Positions 1 through 12,545 of a DNA stretch of 64,000 nucleotides are shown here, piece by piece. The notes beneath the pieces are model-generated. The model saw only the letters and a list, made by a program, of their open reading frames with translations. It was not told the DNA's origin and searched no databases. Origin of the DNA: Pseudomonas sp. LS.1a (GTDB lineage Bacteria; Pseudomonadota; Gammaproteobacteria; Pseudomonadales; Pseudomonadaceae); assembly GCF_022533585.1 (NCBI RefSeq), contig NZ_CP092827.1:1-64000 (forward strand), read 5' to 3'. The position numbers were made by a program, and so were the translations under genes. Every line of letters starts with the position of its first letter. The first letter of the stretch is position 1.

Positions 1-1539
1 GTGTCAGTGGAACTTTGGCAGCAGTGCGTGGAGCTTCTGCGCGATGAACTGCCTGCCCAGCAATTCAACACCTGGATCCGTCCGCTACAGGTCGAAGCCG
101 AAGGCGACGAGTTGCGCGTCTATGCGCCTAACCGTTTCGTTCTCGATTGGGTCAATGAAAAGTACCTGGGTCGCTTGCTCGAGCTGTTGGGCGAAAACGG
201 CAGCGGTATTGCGCCTGCCCTTTCCTTGTTGATCGGCAGCCGCCGCAGCTCGGCACCACGTGCGGCGCCCAACGCACCTGTGAGTGCCGCCGTGGCCGCT
301 TCGCTGGCGCACACCCAGGCGCAGAGCCAGACACAGAAGGCAGTGCCGGCAGTGGTCGAACCGGTAGCCGTGGCAGCGGCCGAGCCTGTGCTGGTCGATG
401 AACTGGCCGAGCCATCTTCGCGTGACAGCTTCGATGCCATGGCCGAGCCGGCTCCGGCGACGGCCGGCAGTGCCCGGACAGAACAGCGCACCGTGCAAGT
501 TGAAGGCGCGCTCAAGCACACCAGCTACCTGAACCGCACCTTCACCTTCGACACCTTCGTCGAAGGTAAGTCGAACCAGCTGGCGCGCGCGGCTGCCTGG
601 CAGGTGGCCGACAACCCCAAGCATGGCTACAACCCGCTCTTCCTTTATGGTGGTGTGGGCCTGGGTAAAACCCACCTCATGCATGCTGTGGGTAACCACC
701 TGCTGAAGAAGAACCCGAACGCCAAGGTCGTGTACCTGCATTCGGAGCGCTTCGTCGCGGACATGGTCAAGGCGCTGCAGCTCAACGCCATCAACGAATT
801 CAAGCGCTTCTACCGTTCTGTGGATGCGTTGCTGATCGACGATATCCAGTTCTTCGCCCGTAAAGAGCGCTCGCAGGAAGAGTTTTTCCACACCTTCAAC
901 GCCTTGCTCGAGGGCGGCCAGCAGGTAATCCTTACCTCTGACCGCTACCCCAAGGAGATCGAAGGCCTGGAAGAGCGCCTGAAGTCGCGCTTTGGTTGGG
1001 GCCTGACGGTGGCCGTCGAGCCACCAGAGCTGGAAACTCGCGTGGCGATCCTGATGAAGAAGGCCGACCAGGCCAAGGTCGAACTTCCGCATGACGCAGC
1101 CTTCTTCATTGCCCAGCGTATCCGTTCCAACGTCCGCGAACTGGAAGGTGCATTGAAGCGGGTGATCGCTCACTCGCACTTCATGGGCCGCGACATCACC
1201 ATCGAGCTGATCCGTGAGTCGCTCAAGGACCTGCTGGCGCTGCAAGACAAGCTGGTCAGTGTGGATAACATTCAGCGTACCGTCGCCGAGTACTACAAGA
1301 TCAAGATCTCCGATCTGTTGTCCAAGCGTCGTTCGCGTTCCGTGGCGCGTCCACGTCAGGTGGCCATGGCCCTGTCCAAGGAGCTGACCAACCACAGTCT
1401 GCCGGAAATCGGCGACATGTTCGGTGGTCGCGACCATACGACCGTGCTGCATGCCTGCCGCAAGATCAACGAACTTAAGGAATCCGACGCGGACATCCGC
1501 GAGGACTACAAGAACCTGCTGCGGACGCTGACGACCTGA
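1..1539 (+). CDS. dnaA: Chromosomal replication initiator protein DnaA
   Basis: AAA+ initiator that binds DnaA boxes, opens oriC and loads the helicase. The 512-residue protein has an N-terminal domain I (first ~85 residues), an Ala/Pro/Val-rich variable linker (~85-175), a Walker A GGVGLGKT at 217-224, a Walker B LLIDD ending near 281, and the C-terminal box-recognition helix GRDHTT at 476-481. The start is GTG at base 1, so promoter and upstream origin lie outside the window. dnaN follows after 40 bp. A consensus DnaA box (TGTGGATAA at 1260-1268) lies inside the gene. Confidence 0.98.
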   Translation: MSVELWQQCVELLRDELPAQQFNTWIRPLQVEAEGDELRVYAPNRFVLDWVNEKYLGRLLELLGENGSGIAPALSLLIGSRRSSAPRAAPNAPVSAAVAASLAHTQAQSQTQKAVPAVVEPVAVAAAEPVLVDELAEPSSRDSFDAMAEPAPATAGSARTEQRTVQVEGALKHTSYLNRTFTFDTFVEGKSNQLARAAAWQVADNPKHGYNPLFLYGGVGLGKTHLMHAVGNHLLKKNPNAKVVYLHSERFVADMVKALQLNAINEFKRFYRSVDALLIDDIQFFARKERSQEEFFHTFNALLEGGQQVILTSDRYPKEIEGLEERLKSRFGWGLTVAVEPPELETRVAILMKKADQAKVELPHDAAFFIAQRIRSNVRELEGALKRVIAHSHFMGRDITIELIRESLKDLLALQDKLVSVDNIQRTVAEYYKIKISDLLSKRRSRSVARPRQVAMALSKELTNHSLPEIGDMFGGRDHTTVLHACRKINELKESDADIREDYKNLLRTLTT

Positions 1540-1579
1540 TGGCCGTCTGCGCAGCTAATTGAAGGCAAGGGACTAGACC

Positions 1580-2683
1580 ATGCATTTCACCATTCAACGC
1601 GAAGCCCTGTTGAAACCCCTGCAACTGGTCGCCGGTGTCGTCGAGCGCCGTCAGACCTTGCCGGTCCTGTCCAACGTATTGCTGGTCGTGCAAGGCCAGC
1701 AACTGTCGTTGACTGGTACCGACCTGGAAGTCGAGCTGGTAGGCCGTGTGCAACTGGAAGAGCCGGCCGAGCCTGGCGAAATCACTGTCCCGGCGCGCAA
1801 GCTGATGGACATTTGCAAAAGCCTGCCGAACGATGCCCTGATCGATATCAAGGTTGACGAGCAGAAACTGTTGGTCAAGGCCGGTCGCAGCCGCTTTACC
1901 CTGTCGACCCTGCCAGCCAATGACTTCCCGACCGTGGAAGAAGGCCCGGGCTCGCTGACCTGCAACCTGGAACAGAGCAAGCTGCGCCGCCTGATCGAGC
2001 GCACCAGTTTCGCCATGGCCCAGCAGGATGTGCGCTACTACCTCAACGGTATGCTGCTGGAGGTTTCCCGCAACACCCTGCGTGCTGTGTCCACCGACGG
2101 CCACCGCCTGGCGCTGTGCTCCATGAGCGCGCCCATCGAGCAGGATGATCGCCATCAGGTCATCGTGCCACGCAAAGGTATCCTCGAACTGGCGCGCCTG
2201 CTGACCGACCCGGAAGGCATGGTGAGCATCGTCCTGGGCCAGCACCACATCCGCGCCACCACCGGTGAGTTCACCTTCACCTCCAAGCTGGTGGACGGCA
2301 AGTTCCCGGACTACGAGCGTGTACTGCCCAAGGGTGGTGACAAGCTGGTGGTCGGCGACCGCCAGGCGCTGCGTGAAGCCTTCAGCCGTACTGCGATTCT
2401 TTCCAACGAAAAGTACCGCGGTATCCGCCTGCAACTGGCTGCTGGCCAACTGAAGATCCAGGCCAACAACCCCGAGCAGGAAGAAGCTGAAGAAGAAATC
2501 AGCGTGGACTACGAAGGTAGCTCGCTGGAAATCGGCTTCAACGTCAGCTACCTGCTGGACGTGCTGGGCGTGATGACTACCGAGCAAGTTCGTCTGATCC
2601 TGTCCGACTCCAACAGCAGTGCCCTGCTGCAGGAAGCCGGCAATGACGATTCTTCCTACGTTGTCATGCCGATGCGCCTGTAA
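1580..2683 (+). CDS. dnaN: DNA polymerase III beta subunit (sliding clamp)
   Basis: Ring-shaped processivity clamp that tethers Pol III and other clamp-binding proteins to DNA. The 367 residues match the usual length for gammaproteobacteria. The start [14 protein letters not shown] and the end YVVMPMRL are typical of the family. An AAGGGA ribosome site lies a few bases before the ATG. It sits between dnaA (40 bp upstream) and recF (14 bp downstream), the conserved dnaA-dnaN-recF-gyrB order, and is probably co-transcribed with them. Confidence 0.98.
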   Translation: MHFTIQREALLKPLQLVAGVVERRQTLPVLSNVLLVVQGQQLSLTGTDLEVELVGRVQLEEPAEPGEITVPARKLMDICKSLPNDALIDIKVDEQKLLVKAGRSRFTLSTLPANDFPTVEEGPGSLTCNLEQSKLRRLIERTSFAMAQQDVRYYLNGMLLEVSRNTLRAVSTDGHRLALCSMSAPIEQDDRHQVIVPRKGILELARLLTDPEGMVSIVLGQHHIRATTGEFTFTSKLVDGKFPDYERVLPKGGDKLVVGDRQALREAFSRTAILSNEKYRGIRLQLAAGQLKIQANNPEQEEAEEEISVDYEGSSLEIGFNVSYLLDVLGVMTTEQVRLILSDSNSSALLQEAGNDDSSYVVMPMRL

Positions 2684-2697
2684 CCGTAGCAGGCGAA

Positions 2698-6226
<3,529 letters not shown>

Positions 6227-6236
6227 TTCGCGTAGA

Positions 6237-6286
6237 TCTACAGGCACTAAAAAGCCCGCGAAAGCGGGCTTTTTAGTGCCTGTAGA
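6237..6286. terminator. Bidirectional intrinsic terminator after gyrB
   Basis: A perfect 23-bp inverted repeat (6237-6259 against 6264-6286) with a GAAA loop. The core AAAAAGCCCGC/GCGGGCTTTTT gives a U-tract in either direction. It serves gyrB from the left and the convergent RcnB-like gene from the right, whose stop codon is 2 bp away. Confidence 0.92.
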
Positions 6287-6288
6287 AA

Positions 6289-6696
6289 TCAGTAACCGCT
6301 TAGGACGTTGACGATCACACCACTGGCAATAGCCACCAGCACATAGTCCCCGTTCACATACAACCAGCGGTGATCACGGGGTGGAGCATACAGGTGGCGT
6401 GCTTTCCAGTCGGTCACCCAGTAACGGTCGCCACGGTAATGCGGGTCAACCACATGACCGCGATGCCACTGTTGATGCGGAACCGGCATGCCCGGTTGTG
6501 GGCGGAAGTTCGGGTCGCGGTAGGCGGGACCGCGGCCATTGTCATGGCGGCCTTGGTGCTGTGGCTGACCATGGGGCGGGTTGCCTTGGTGTGCAGGGCC
6601 GCCATCATGCCGATCAGGTGGGCCCGGCTGCGCGAAGCTGGCCAAGGGGGCGCTGAGCATGAGCGCGGCGCAGATCACGGTTAGGGTCTTTTTCAT
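6289..6696 (-). CDS. RcnB-like periplasmic protein
   Basis: Small secreted protein of 135 residues. A Sec signal peptide is visible (MKKTLTVICAALMLSAPLASFA, cleavage near residue 22), followed by a His/Gly/Pro/Arg-rich low-complexity segment (~23-75) and a conserved C-terminal domain with RGDRYWVTDW, RWLYVNGDYVLV and a hydrophobic end. This matches the RcnB family (periplasmic proteins linked in E. coli to Ni/Co homeostasis). The His-rich segment fits metal contact, but no metal transporter is adjacent, so the role here is unknown. It stands alone and converges on gyrB. Confidence 0.72.
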   Translation of the reverse strand: MKKTLTVICAALMLSAPLASFAQPGPPDRHDGGPAHQGNPPHGQPQHQGRHDNGRGPAYRDPNFRPQPGMPVPHQQWHRGHVVDPHYRGDRYWVTDWKARHLYAPPRDHRWLYVNGDYVLVAIASGVIVNVLSGY

Positions 6697-6833
6697 TTGA
6701 TGCGGTCCTCTGCATGTTAACGCCTGGCGGGAGCTGACAGGTTGCCAGGTTCGGTTAACTGATCAGACCACAATCCTTCCCGCTTAATGTCAGTGCAGAG
6801 GTAAAGGTCCGGTAAAGGTCCGTGAAGCGCCAT

Positions 6834-6914
6834 CCCTATGGGAGCGGGTGTGGTGCTGTATTCAGGTCCTGTGACGTACCTGTGGGAGCCGGCTTGCCGG
6901 CGAGAGGGCCGGCG
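6834..6914. repeat. Degenerate REP element
   Basis: Two REP-like modules (ATGGGAGCGGGTG near 6838; TGTGGGAGCCGGCTTGCC from 6881) lie in the 229-bp gap between the RcnB-like gene and the sulfide regulator. The second can fold through GCCGGC/GCCGGC and GGCCGGC segments. It is a diverged relative of the intact REP pairs elsewhere in the window. Nothing else is evident in this gap. Confidence 0.55.
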
Positions 6915-6925
6915 CAGCCCACGCG

Positions 6926-8218
6926 TCAATTCAGGCCAAGTTCCTTCAACCGGCGATACAGCGTGCGCTCACTCAGGCCAAGGTGACGGGCCAGTTCACT
7001 GCGCGAGCCCTTGAACTGTTCCAGTGCCTGCGCCAGTTCACCCAGGTGATTGCGCCGGCCACCTGCCTTGATCGCCCCCGCCGGTCCGATATCCTCCGGC
7101 AAATGCTCCGGCCGGATCAGCCCGTCATCGGCAAACAGGCGTGCCCTTTCCAGAATGTTGCGCAGCTCGCGAATGTTGCCCGGGAATGGATGCAGGCCAA
7201 GCTGCTGCAAGGCATCGTCGCTCAGCCTGGGCGTCGGCTTGCCTGCCATGCGTTGCAACAGGCTCTGCGCTAGCAGGGGTAAATCTTCCACACGTTCGCG
7301 CAATGCCGGCAGGCGGATCGGGAAGCCGCTGATGCGGTAATACAGGTCTTCGCGGAAGGTACCATCCGCCACCATCTGCCGGAGGGGTTTGTGCGTCGCT
7401 GAAACAAGACGAAAATCCGAATGCACCGTGCGCAGGCTACCCACCGGGCGGAAGCTGCCGGACTCGATCAGGCGCAGCAGCTTCACCTGCATCGCCAGCG
7501 GTACTTCGCCAATTTCATCGAGGAACAGGGTGCCGCCATGCGCCGCTTCGGCGAGGCCGATCTTGCGCTGGTTGGCGCCAGTGAACGCGCCCTTCTCGTA
7601 GCCGAACAGCTCGCTCTCGAACAACGACTCGGTCAGGCCGGTACAGTCGACCACCACCAACGGGCCGTTGGCCCTTGGGCTGCCCATGTGCACCGCGCGG
7701 GCGAACAGTTCCTTGCCGGTACCCGACTCACCCTGCAGCAACACCGGGATCTGCGCCGGCGCCGCACGCTGCAGGCTGGCCAGGGCCGCCTTGAACGCTG
7801 GCGCCCGGCCGACCAGCCCTTGCTCCTGGGGCTGCGCCGATGCGAGGGTGATGCTGGTCAGGCGTTCGACAAAGGCCACCACCCTGCCCTGTTCATCCAG
7901 GATCGGCCGCAGCTCGACATCCACATGCTCGGGGCCGCGTGGCGTGTGATGAATGTGCAGCACCCGCTCCGGTACCTTGCTGTGCCATGCCTTGCGCATC
8001 GGGCAATGCTCGCCGGCCTGGTCGCAAGGTACGGCATAGTGGTGCGAGACCTTGTGGCATTTTTCGCCCAGCGGCGCCTGCTCATGGCGACCGAACTGGC
8101 GGCGATAGGCAGCGTTGGCGGCCAGGATGTTGTAGTCGGTATCCAGCACGATGGTTGGCAGGGCATCGTGCTCAAGGTAGGAAACCAGGGCTAGGATGAG
8201 GGGATGGGCTTCAGGCAT
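6926..8218 (-). CDS. fisR: FisR-like sigma54-dependent activator (sulfane-sulfur sensor)
   Basis: Enhancer-binding protein of 430 residues: an N-terminal PAS-like sensor (~1-130), a central AAA+ domain with Walker A GESGTGKE and the sigma54-contact motif GAFTGA, and a Fis-type helix-turn-helix at the end. Three cysteines, C54, C65 and C72, keep the spacing of C53/C64/C71 that FisR of Cupriavidus uses to sense sulfane sulfur (established for that protein; inferred here). It is divergent from the persulfide dioxygenase/SQR operon, which it very likely activates. The frame stays open for about 2 kb upstream of the start, but ATG 8218 gives the family-standard N-terminus ([16 protein letters not shown]). 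Confidence 0.88.
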   Translation of the reverse strand: MPEAHPLILALVSYLEHDALPTIVLDTDYNILAANAAYRRQFGRHEQAPLGEKCHKVSHHYAVPCDQAGEHCPMRKAWHSKVPERVLHIHHTPRGPEHVDVELRPILDEQGRVVAFVERLTSITLASAQPQEQGLVGRAPAFKAALASLQRAAPAQIPVLLQGESGTGKELFARAVHMGSPRANGPLVVVDCTGLTESLFESELFGYEKGAFTGANQRKIGLAEAAHGGTLFLDEIGEVPLAMQVKLLRLIESGSFRPVGSLRTVHSDFRLVSATHKPLRQMVADGTFREDLYYRISGFPIRLPALRERVEDLPLLAQSLLQRMAGKPTPRLSDDALQQLGLHPFPGNIRELRNILERARLFADDGLIRPEHLPEDIGPAGAIKAGGRRNHLGELAQALEQFKGSRSELARHLGLSERTLYRRLKELGLN

Positions 8219-8256
8219 GACGGCACCGATTGGATGACCGGCGCAGGGTAACAAGG

Positions 8257-8325
8257 ACTGCCAAACACTGCCATTGGCTGACAGTCGACTGCCAGCCGCG
8301 CTGCCACTGTCATCGGCAACTGTCA
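8257..8325. promoter_or_regulatory. Cluster of six ACTGYCA repeats, candidate FisR enhancer
   Basis: ACTGCCA or ACTGTCA occurs at 8257-8263, 8267-8273, 8288-8294, 8306-8312 and 8319-8325, and inverted as TGACAGT at 8279-8285. The third and fourth form a near-perfect 10-bp inverted repeat (8276-8285 against 8288-8297, one mismatch). The first two are exactly 10 bp apart. Position 40-110 bp upstream of the candidate sigma54 promoter is right for an activator of the Fis-HTH class. Assignment to FisR is inference. Confidence 0.6.
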
Positions 8326-8366
8326 GCAACGGGCCGGTTTCATTGGCCCGCTCGCGAGAAAATGCC

Positions 8367-8406
8367 TGGCATGCATCTTGATAAACCTCCTGGCACTGCC
8401 TGCGCC
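8367..8406 (+). promoter_or_regulatory. Candidate sigma54 promoter(s) of the sulfide operon
   Basis: TGGCATG-N4-TTGAT at 8367-8382 matches the -24/-12 consensus (TGGCACG-N4-TTGCW) except that the -12 GC is GA. A second match, TGGCAC at 8391 with GC spaced 10 nt after GG, has a poor -12 TT. One of the two is expected because the divergent regulator carries the sigma54-contact motif GAFTGA. The operon's first ATG is at 8441. Confidence 0.5.
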
Positions 8407-8440
8407 TGTACAAGGCCGGGTGGATAAATTGGAGAACGTG

Positions 8441-9325
8441 ATGATCATCGGCAACAACCTGCACGTGGACGCCTTTTACGACCAGGCGACCTCGACCATC
8501 AGCTACCTGGTCATGGACCTTGAAACCCGCCAGTGCGCATTGATTGACAGTGTGCTGGATTACGACCCCAAGTCCGGGCGCACCTGCACTGCCTCGGCCG
8601 ACCGCCTGATCCAGCGAGTGGCCGAGCTTGAAGCCAGCGTGCAGTGGGTGCTGGAAACCCATGTGCATGCCGACCACCTTTCGGCAGCGGCTTATTTGAA
8701 GGAAAAGCTCGGCGGCCATACCGCCATCGGCGCCCACATCACCCAGGTACAGAAAGTGTTCGGCGCCTTGTTCAATGCCGAGCCTGGCTTCGCCCGCGAT
8801 GGCAGCCAGTTCGATGTGCTGTTCGAAGACGAGGAAGGTTTCCGCATTGGCAACCTGCATGCCCGCGCGCTGCACACCCCAGGGCACACGCCTGCGTGCA
8901 TGAGCTTCATGATCGAGGACGCCGGCGAGACCGCGGTGTTCGTCGGCGACACCTTGTTCATGCCCGATTACGGTACTGCTCGCTGTGACTTCCCGGGGGC
9001 CGATGCTCGCACCCTGTACCGCTCGATCCGTCGCTTGCTGGCCTTCCCCGACCAGACCCGGCTGTTCATGTGCCACGACTACCTGCCAGGTGGCCGCGAC
9101 ATGCAGTACGTCACCACCGTGGCCGAGCAGCGCGCCAGCAATATTCATATCCATCAGGGTGTCGATGAGGACAGCTTCGTCGCCATGCGTGAAGCCCGCG
9201 ACAAGACTCTCGACATGCCCGTGCTGATCCTGCCTTCGGTGCAGGTGAACATGCGCAGCGGCCAGTTCCCCGCGCCGGAAGAGAACGGTGTGAGCTACCT
9301 GAAGATTCCGCTGAACAAGCTGTGA
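8441..9325 (+). CDS. pdo: Persulfide dioxygenase (ETHE1/PDO family, metallo-beta-lactamase fold)
   Basis: Non-heme iron enzyme that oxidises glutathione persulfide to sulfite and glutathione. The 294 residues show the metallo-beta-lactamase metal motif THVHADH, then HTPGHTPAC, GDTLF and a late CHDY. A ribosome site GGAGA precedes ATG 8441 by 6 bp, so I reject earlier in-frame starts. It is followed by SQR after 39 bp. Together they turn sulfide into persulfide and then sulfite. From memory, the P. putida KT2440 homologue (PP_0052, PDO2) has been characterised as a persulfide dioxygenase. Confidence 0.9.
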   Translation: MIIGNNLHVDAFYDQATSTISYLVMDLETRQCALIDSVLDYDPKSGRTCTASADRLIQRVAELEASVQWVLETHVHADHLSAAAYLKEKLGGHTAIGAHITQVQKVFGALFNAEPGFARDGSQFDVLFEDEEGFRIGNLHARALHTPGHTPACMSFMIEDAGETAVFVGDTLFMPDYGTARCDFPGADARTLYRSIRRLLAFPDQTRLFMCHDYLPGGRDMQYVTTVAEQRASNIHIHQGVDEDSFVAMREARDKTLDMPVLILPSVQVNMRSGQFPAPEENGVSYLKIPLNKL

Positions 9326-9364
9326 CCGCCCTGCCCCATAACCAGATTTCCAGGATTTACCGCC

Positions 9365-10633
9365 ATGTCTGCCTTGTTGTCCCCTGCCAATACCGACCAC
9401 CACAAAGTGGTCATCGTCGGTGCCGGTGCCGCCGGCATCGCCACTGCTTCCAGCCTGATCAGCCGTGACCCGTCGCTGGATGTGACCTTGATCGACCCCG
9501 CCGAGGTGCACTACTACCAGCCTGGTTGGACCATGGTCGGTGCCGGCGTGTTCAAGGCACCCAGCACTGCTCGTACCATGGCCTCGATCATCCCGCGGGG
9601 TGTGCGCTGGATAAAGGCACGGGTGCAGGGGTTCGACCCGCTGGGCCAACTGGTCCTCCTCGAAGGCGGCCGCGCCACCAGTTATGAACAGCTGGTGGTC
9701 TGCCCTGGCCTCAAGCTGGATTGGGCGGCCATTGATGGCCTCAGCGAGACCTTGGGCCGCAACGGCGTCACCTCCAACTACCGCTACGACCTGGCGCCCT
9801 ATACCTGGGAGCTGGTGCAGAAGCTCAAGCAAGGTCGCGCCCTGTTCTGCCAGCCACCCATGCCGATCAAGTGCGCGGGCGCGCCGCAGAAGGCGCTGTA
9901 CCTGTCTTGCGACCACTGGCTGCGGCACGGTCACCTGGGGGCCGTAAAAGCCAGCTTCTTCAATGCCGGCGCGGTGTTGTTCGGTGTGGCGGACTACGTG
10001 CCCGCCTTGATGAAGTACATCGAGAAGTACGCTGTGGACCTCAATTTTTCCCACCGCCTGGTAGCCGTGGATGGCCCGAACAAGCGCGCCACCTTCGCGC
10101 GTACCTTGGCCGATGGCAGCAGCGAAACCCGTATCGAGGCGTTCGACATGCTGCACGTGGTACCGCCGCAGGTGGCACCGGACTTCATTCGTGAAAGCCC
10201 ATTGGCCGACAGCGCCGGCTGGGTCGATGTCGATCCGCACACCCTGCGCCATCGCCACTTCACCAATGTCCATGCCTTGGGGGACGTGGCTAACACCAGC
10301 AATGCCAAGACCGCCGCCGCTGCCCGCAAGCAGGCGCCGGTCGTGGCCAACAATGTGCTGGTGGCCCTGGGCAGGCTACCCACCCTGGCCCGATACGATG
10401 GCTATGGCTCGTGCCCGCTCACCGTCGAGCGCGGCAAGATCGTCCTGGCCGAATTCACCTATGGCGGCAAGCTGGCACCGAGCTTCCCCAACTGGTTGCT
10501 GGATGGCCGTAAACCGACGCGTCTGGCCTGGTTGCTCAAGGCACAGGCGCTGCCACCCTTGTACTGGAAAGGCATGCTCAAGGGCCGCGAGTGGCTGGCA
10601 CGCCCGCAGTTGGTCGCCGAGGGTGGGCAGTGA
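9365..10633 (+). CDS. sqr: Sulfide:quinone oxidoreductase, SQR type II
   Basis: FAD enzyme oxidising sulfide to a persulfide/polysulfide and reducing the quinone pool at the inner membrane face. The 422-residue protein has an N-terminal FAD fold VGAGAAGIA and the two redox cysteines expected from mitochondrial SQOR: C170 in IKCAGAPQKALYLS and C350 in GYGSCPLTVERGKIVLAEF. The nearby C182 is extra. It lies downstream of the persulfide dioxygenase, and its stop overlaps the next gene's GTG (translational coupling), giving an oxidation plus sulfur-anion transport unit. Confidence 0.92.
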   Translation: MSALLSPANTDHHKVVIVGAGAAGIATASSLISRDPSLDVTLIDPAEVHYYQPGWTMVGAGVFKAPSTARTMASIIPRGVRWIKARVQGFDPLGQLVLLEGGRATSYEQLVVCPGLKLDWAAIDGLSETLGRNGVTSNYRYDLAPYTWELVQKLKQGRALFCQPPMPIKCAGAPQKALYLSCDHWLRHGHLGAVKASFFNAGAVLFGVADYVPALMKYIEKYAVDLNFSHRLVAVDGPNKRATFARTLADGSSETRIEAFDMLHVVPPQVAPDFIRESPLADSAGWVDVDPHTLRHRHFTNVHALGDVANTSNAKTAAAARKQAPVVANNVLVALGRLPTLARYDGYGSCPLTVERGKIVLAEFTYGGKLAPSFPNWLLDGRKPTRLAWLLKAQALPPLYWKGMLKGREWLARPQLVAEGGQ

Positions 10634-11448
10634 TCGAACATCAATTATTAGGCGCGGGCCTGGGCGCGATCATCGGTGCCGTGCTGGCGTTGACCGGTGC
10701 CGGCGGTGGCATTCTCGCTGTCCCTTTGCTGGTGTTCGGCCTGGGCCTGTCGATGGTCGAGGCGGCACCGGTCGGCCTGCTGGCCGTAGGCATGGCAGCG
10801 GCGGTGGGGGCTGTGCTGGGCTTGCGTCAGGGGCTGGTGCGCTACCGGGCGGCGCTGTTCATCGCATTGATCGGTGTGGCAGCGGCGCCCTTCGGGCTGA
10901 TGCTGGCGCACCGCCTGCCGAACACGCCACTGCAATTGGTGTTCGCCGGGGTGCTGGTGTACGCCTGCGTGCGTATCTGGCGCAAGGCGGCCAAGGAACT
11001 GCGCGGCGCAGGCAATGACGCCCATCGCTACATCGAACCCTGTGTGTTGAACCCGCTGCAGGGCCGTTTGCGCTGGACCCTGCCCTGCGCGCGCGCCCTG
11101 GCCTTCACCGGCGCATTGTCCGGGCTGCTGTCCGGCTTGCTGGGCGTGGGTGGTGGTTTTGTCATCATCCCGGCCCTGAACCGCTACACCAACCTGCGCA
11201 TGACCAGCATCGTCTCCACCTCGCTGGCGGTGATCGCCCTGGTGTCCACCGGCAGTGTGGTCAGCGCCAGCCTGGCAGGGGTGATGCACTGGCAGGTTGG
11301 CGCCCCGTTCGCCGGCGGCGCGGTGCTCGGCCTGCTGCTGGCGCGGCCATTGGCGGCCAGGCTGGCCGGGCCGCGCTTGCAGCAGATGTTTGCCGTGGCC
11401 GGTTGGGCTGCGGCCTTGCTGCTGGCCGGCAAGGCGCTACTGGGCTAA
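10630..11448 (+). CDS. TauE/SafE-family sulfite/anion permease
   Basis: Inner-membrane protein of 272 residues with about eight hydrophobic segments in two related halves (LGAIIGAVLALTGAGGGILAVPLL near the start; LSGLLSGLLGVGGGFVIIP in the middle), the duplicated glycine-rich pattern of the TauE/SafE family. It starts at GTG 10630 inside the SQR stop (GTGA overlap). In this operon it probably exports sulfite or another sulfur oxyanion made by the dioxygenase step; the substrate is inferred. Its 3' end overlaps the convergent LysR gene by 12 bp. Confidence 0.85.
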   Translation: MIEHQLLGAGLGAIIGAVLALTGAGGGILAVPLLVFGLGLSMVEAAPVGLLAVGMAAAVGAVLGLRQGLVRYRAALFIALIGVAAAPFGLMLAHRLPNTPLQLVFAGVLVYACVRIWRKAAKELRGAGNDAHRYIEPCVLNPLQGRLRWTLPCARALAFTGALSGLLSGLLGVGGGFVIIPALNRYTNLRMTSIVSTSLAVIALVSTGSVVSASLAGVMHWQVGAPFAGGAVLGLLLARPLAARLAGPRLQQMFAVAGWAAALLLAGKALLG

Positions 11449-12324
11449 CAGCTCGCCCTGTTCTGCCGCACACAGCGCCAGCAGGTAGTCCCACACTACC
11501 CGCAGGCGCACCGACTTGTGCAGTTCGCGGCGGGTGCAGATCCAGTAGCTACGCTGGATGGTTTCGCCAGGCAGCACGCGCACCAGCGTCGGGTCGTGGC
11601 GGGCCATGTAGTTGGGCAGTACGGCAATGCCCAGCCCGGCGCGGGCGGCGGTTTGCTGGGCGATTACGCTGGTACTGCGAAACACCACGTTGGGGGCCCG
11701 GCAGAAGCTGTTGAGAAACAGCAGTTCCTGGCTGAACAGCAAGTCGTCGACGTAGCCGATCCAGCTGTGCCGGGCCAGGTCCTCGCGGTTGCGCAGCGGT
11801 GGCGCGCGGTCCAGGTAGGCCTGGCTGGCGTACAGGGCCAGGCGATAGTCGGTGAGCTTGCGGGTGATCAGCAGGTCGGCGTTGGGCCGTTCCAGGTGGA
11901 TGCTGATCTCTGCCTCGCGGTTGAGGATGCTGACGAAGCGCGGCACCGCCACCAGCTCCACTTCCAGGCCGGGGTAGCGGTCGAACAGCGCATTCATGCG
12001 CGGGGTGAAGAACATGATGCCGATGCCTTCGGTCACCCCCAGGCGAATCTTGCCCAGCGGCGTGATGGCCTGGGTGATTTCTTCCTGCGCCAGCAGGGCG
12101 ACGTTTTCCATGGCCTCGGCGTGCTTGAGCAGAGCCTGGCCCGAGGGGGTCAGTTCATAGCCCTGGGCATGCTGCACGAACAGCGCAGTACCCAGGCTTT
12201 GCTCGATGCTCTCGATGTGCCGGGCCACGGTGCTGTGGGTGGTGTTGAGGCGCTTGGCGGCGGTAAGCAAGCGGCCGCTGCGCTGCAACTCGAGGAAAAA
12301 CCGCAGATCGTTCCAGTCGAACAT
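11437..12324 (-). CDS. LysR-family transcriptional regulator
   Basis: A 295-residue LTTR with N-terminal winged helix-turn-helix (WNDLRFFLELQRSGRLLTAA... STVARHIESIEQSLG) and a C-terminal periplasmic-binding-like effector domain. The N-terminus WNDL-R-F resembles the branch that often regulates neighbouring oxidoreductases. I chose ATG 12324 (MFDWNDL) because the longer frame reads through the REP element at 12349-12427. It is divergent from the GMC oxidoreductase and MFS genes, its likely targets. The effector is unknown. Confidence 0.85.
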   Translation of the reverse strand: MFDWNDLRFFLELQRSGRLLTAAKRLNTTHSTVARHIESIEQSLGTALFVQHAQGYELTPSGQALLKHAEAMENVALLAQEEITQAITPLGKIRLGVTEGIGIMFFTPRMNALFDRYPGLEVELVAVPRFVSILNREAEISIHLERPNADLLITRKLTDYRLALYASQAYLDRAPPLRNREDLARHSWIGYVDDLLFSQELLFLNSFCRAPNVVFRSTSVIAQQTAARAGLGIAVLPNYMARHDPTLVRVLPGETIQRSYWICTRRELHKSVRLRVVWDYLLALCAAEQGELLAQ

Positions 12325-12348
12325 GCTGATCCTTTTTGGCAGTTCGTT

Positions 12349-12427
12349 CCGGCCTCTTCGCGGGCACGCCCGCTCCCACAAGGTAACGCGATCCCTGTGG
12401 GAGCGGGCGTGCCCGCGAAGAGGCCGG
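12349..12427. repeat. REP pair (inverted, BIME-like)
   Basis: Perfect 32-bp inverted repeat: 12349-12380 against 12396-12427, 15-bp spacer. Each arm is the P. putida REP (CCGGCCTCTTCGCGGG...CCCGCTCCCACA). Unusually it lies between divergent genes, in the regulator's upstream region, so it may affect that short leader. Confidence 0.88.
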
Positions 12428-12545
12428 TACAGGCTTACCCCTGTGCTAAAACGCACAGCGGCTGCGCGAAATCTCGTGTTTCCTCCACGAAATTACTCAC
12501 TAAGATGGATCGGGACAAGAATAATAATCAGGCCCGAGGTTGCAC

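Noticed and set aside
1540..1579. An origin of replication between dnaA and dnaN
   Set aside because: The gap is 40 bp with no DnaA box or AT-rich tract; the origin is expected upstream of dnaA, outside the window.
8413..8430. GGTGGATAA as a DnaA box
   Set aside because: First base mismatched to TGTGGATAA; not counted among the 18 exact sites.
6926..10273. A minus-strand frame open for 1115 codons covering the FisR gene plus sequence antisense to pdo and sqr
   Set aside because: Only the part below 8218 matches a protein family; the rest is a high-GC antisense shadow of the sulfide operon.
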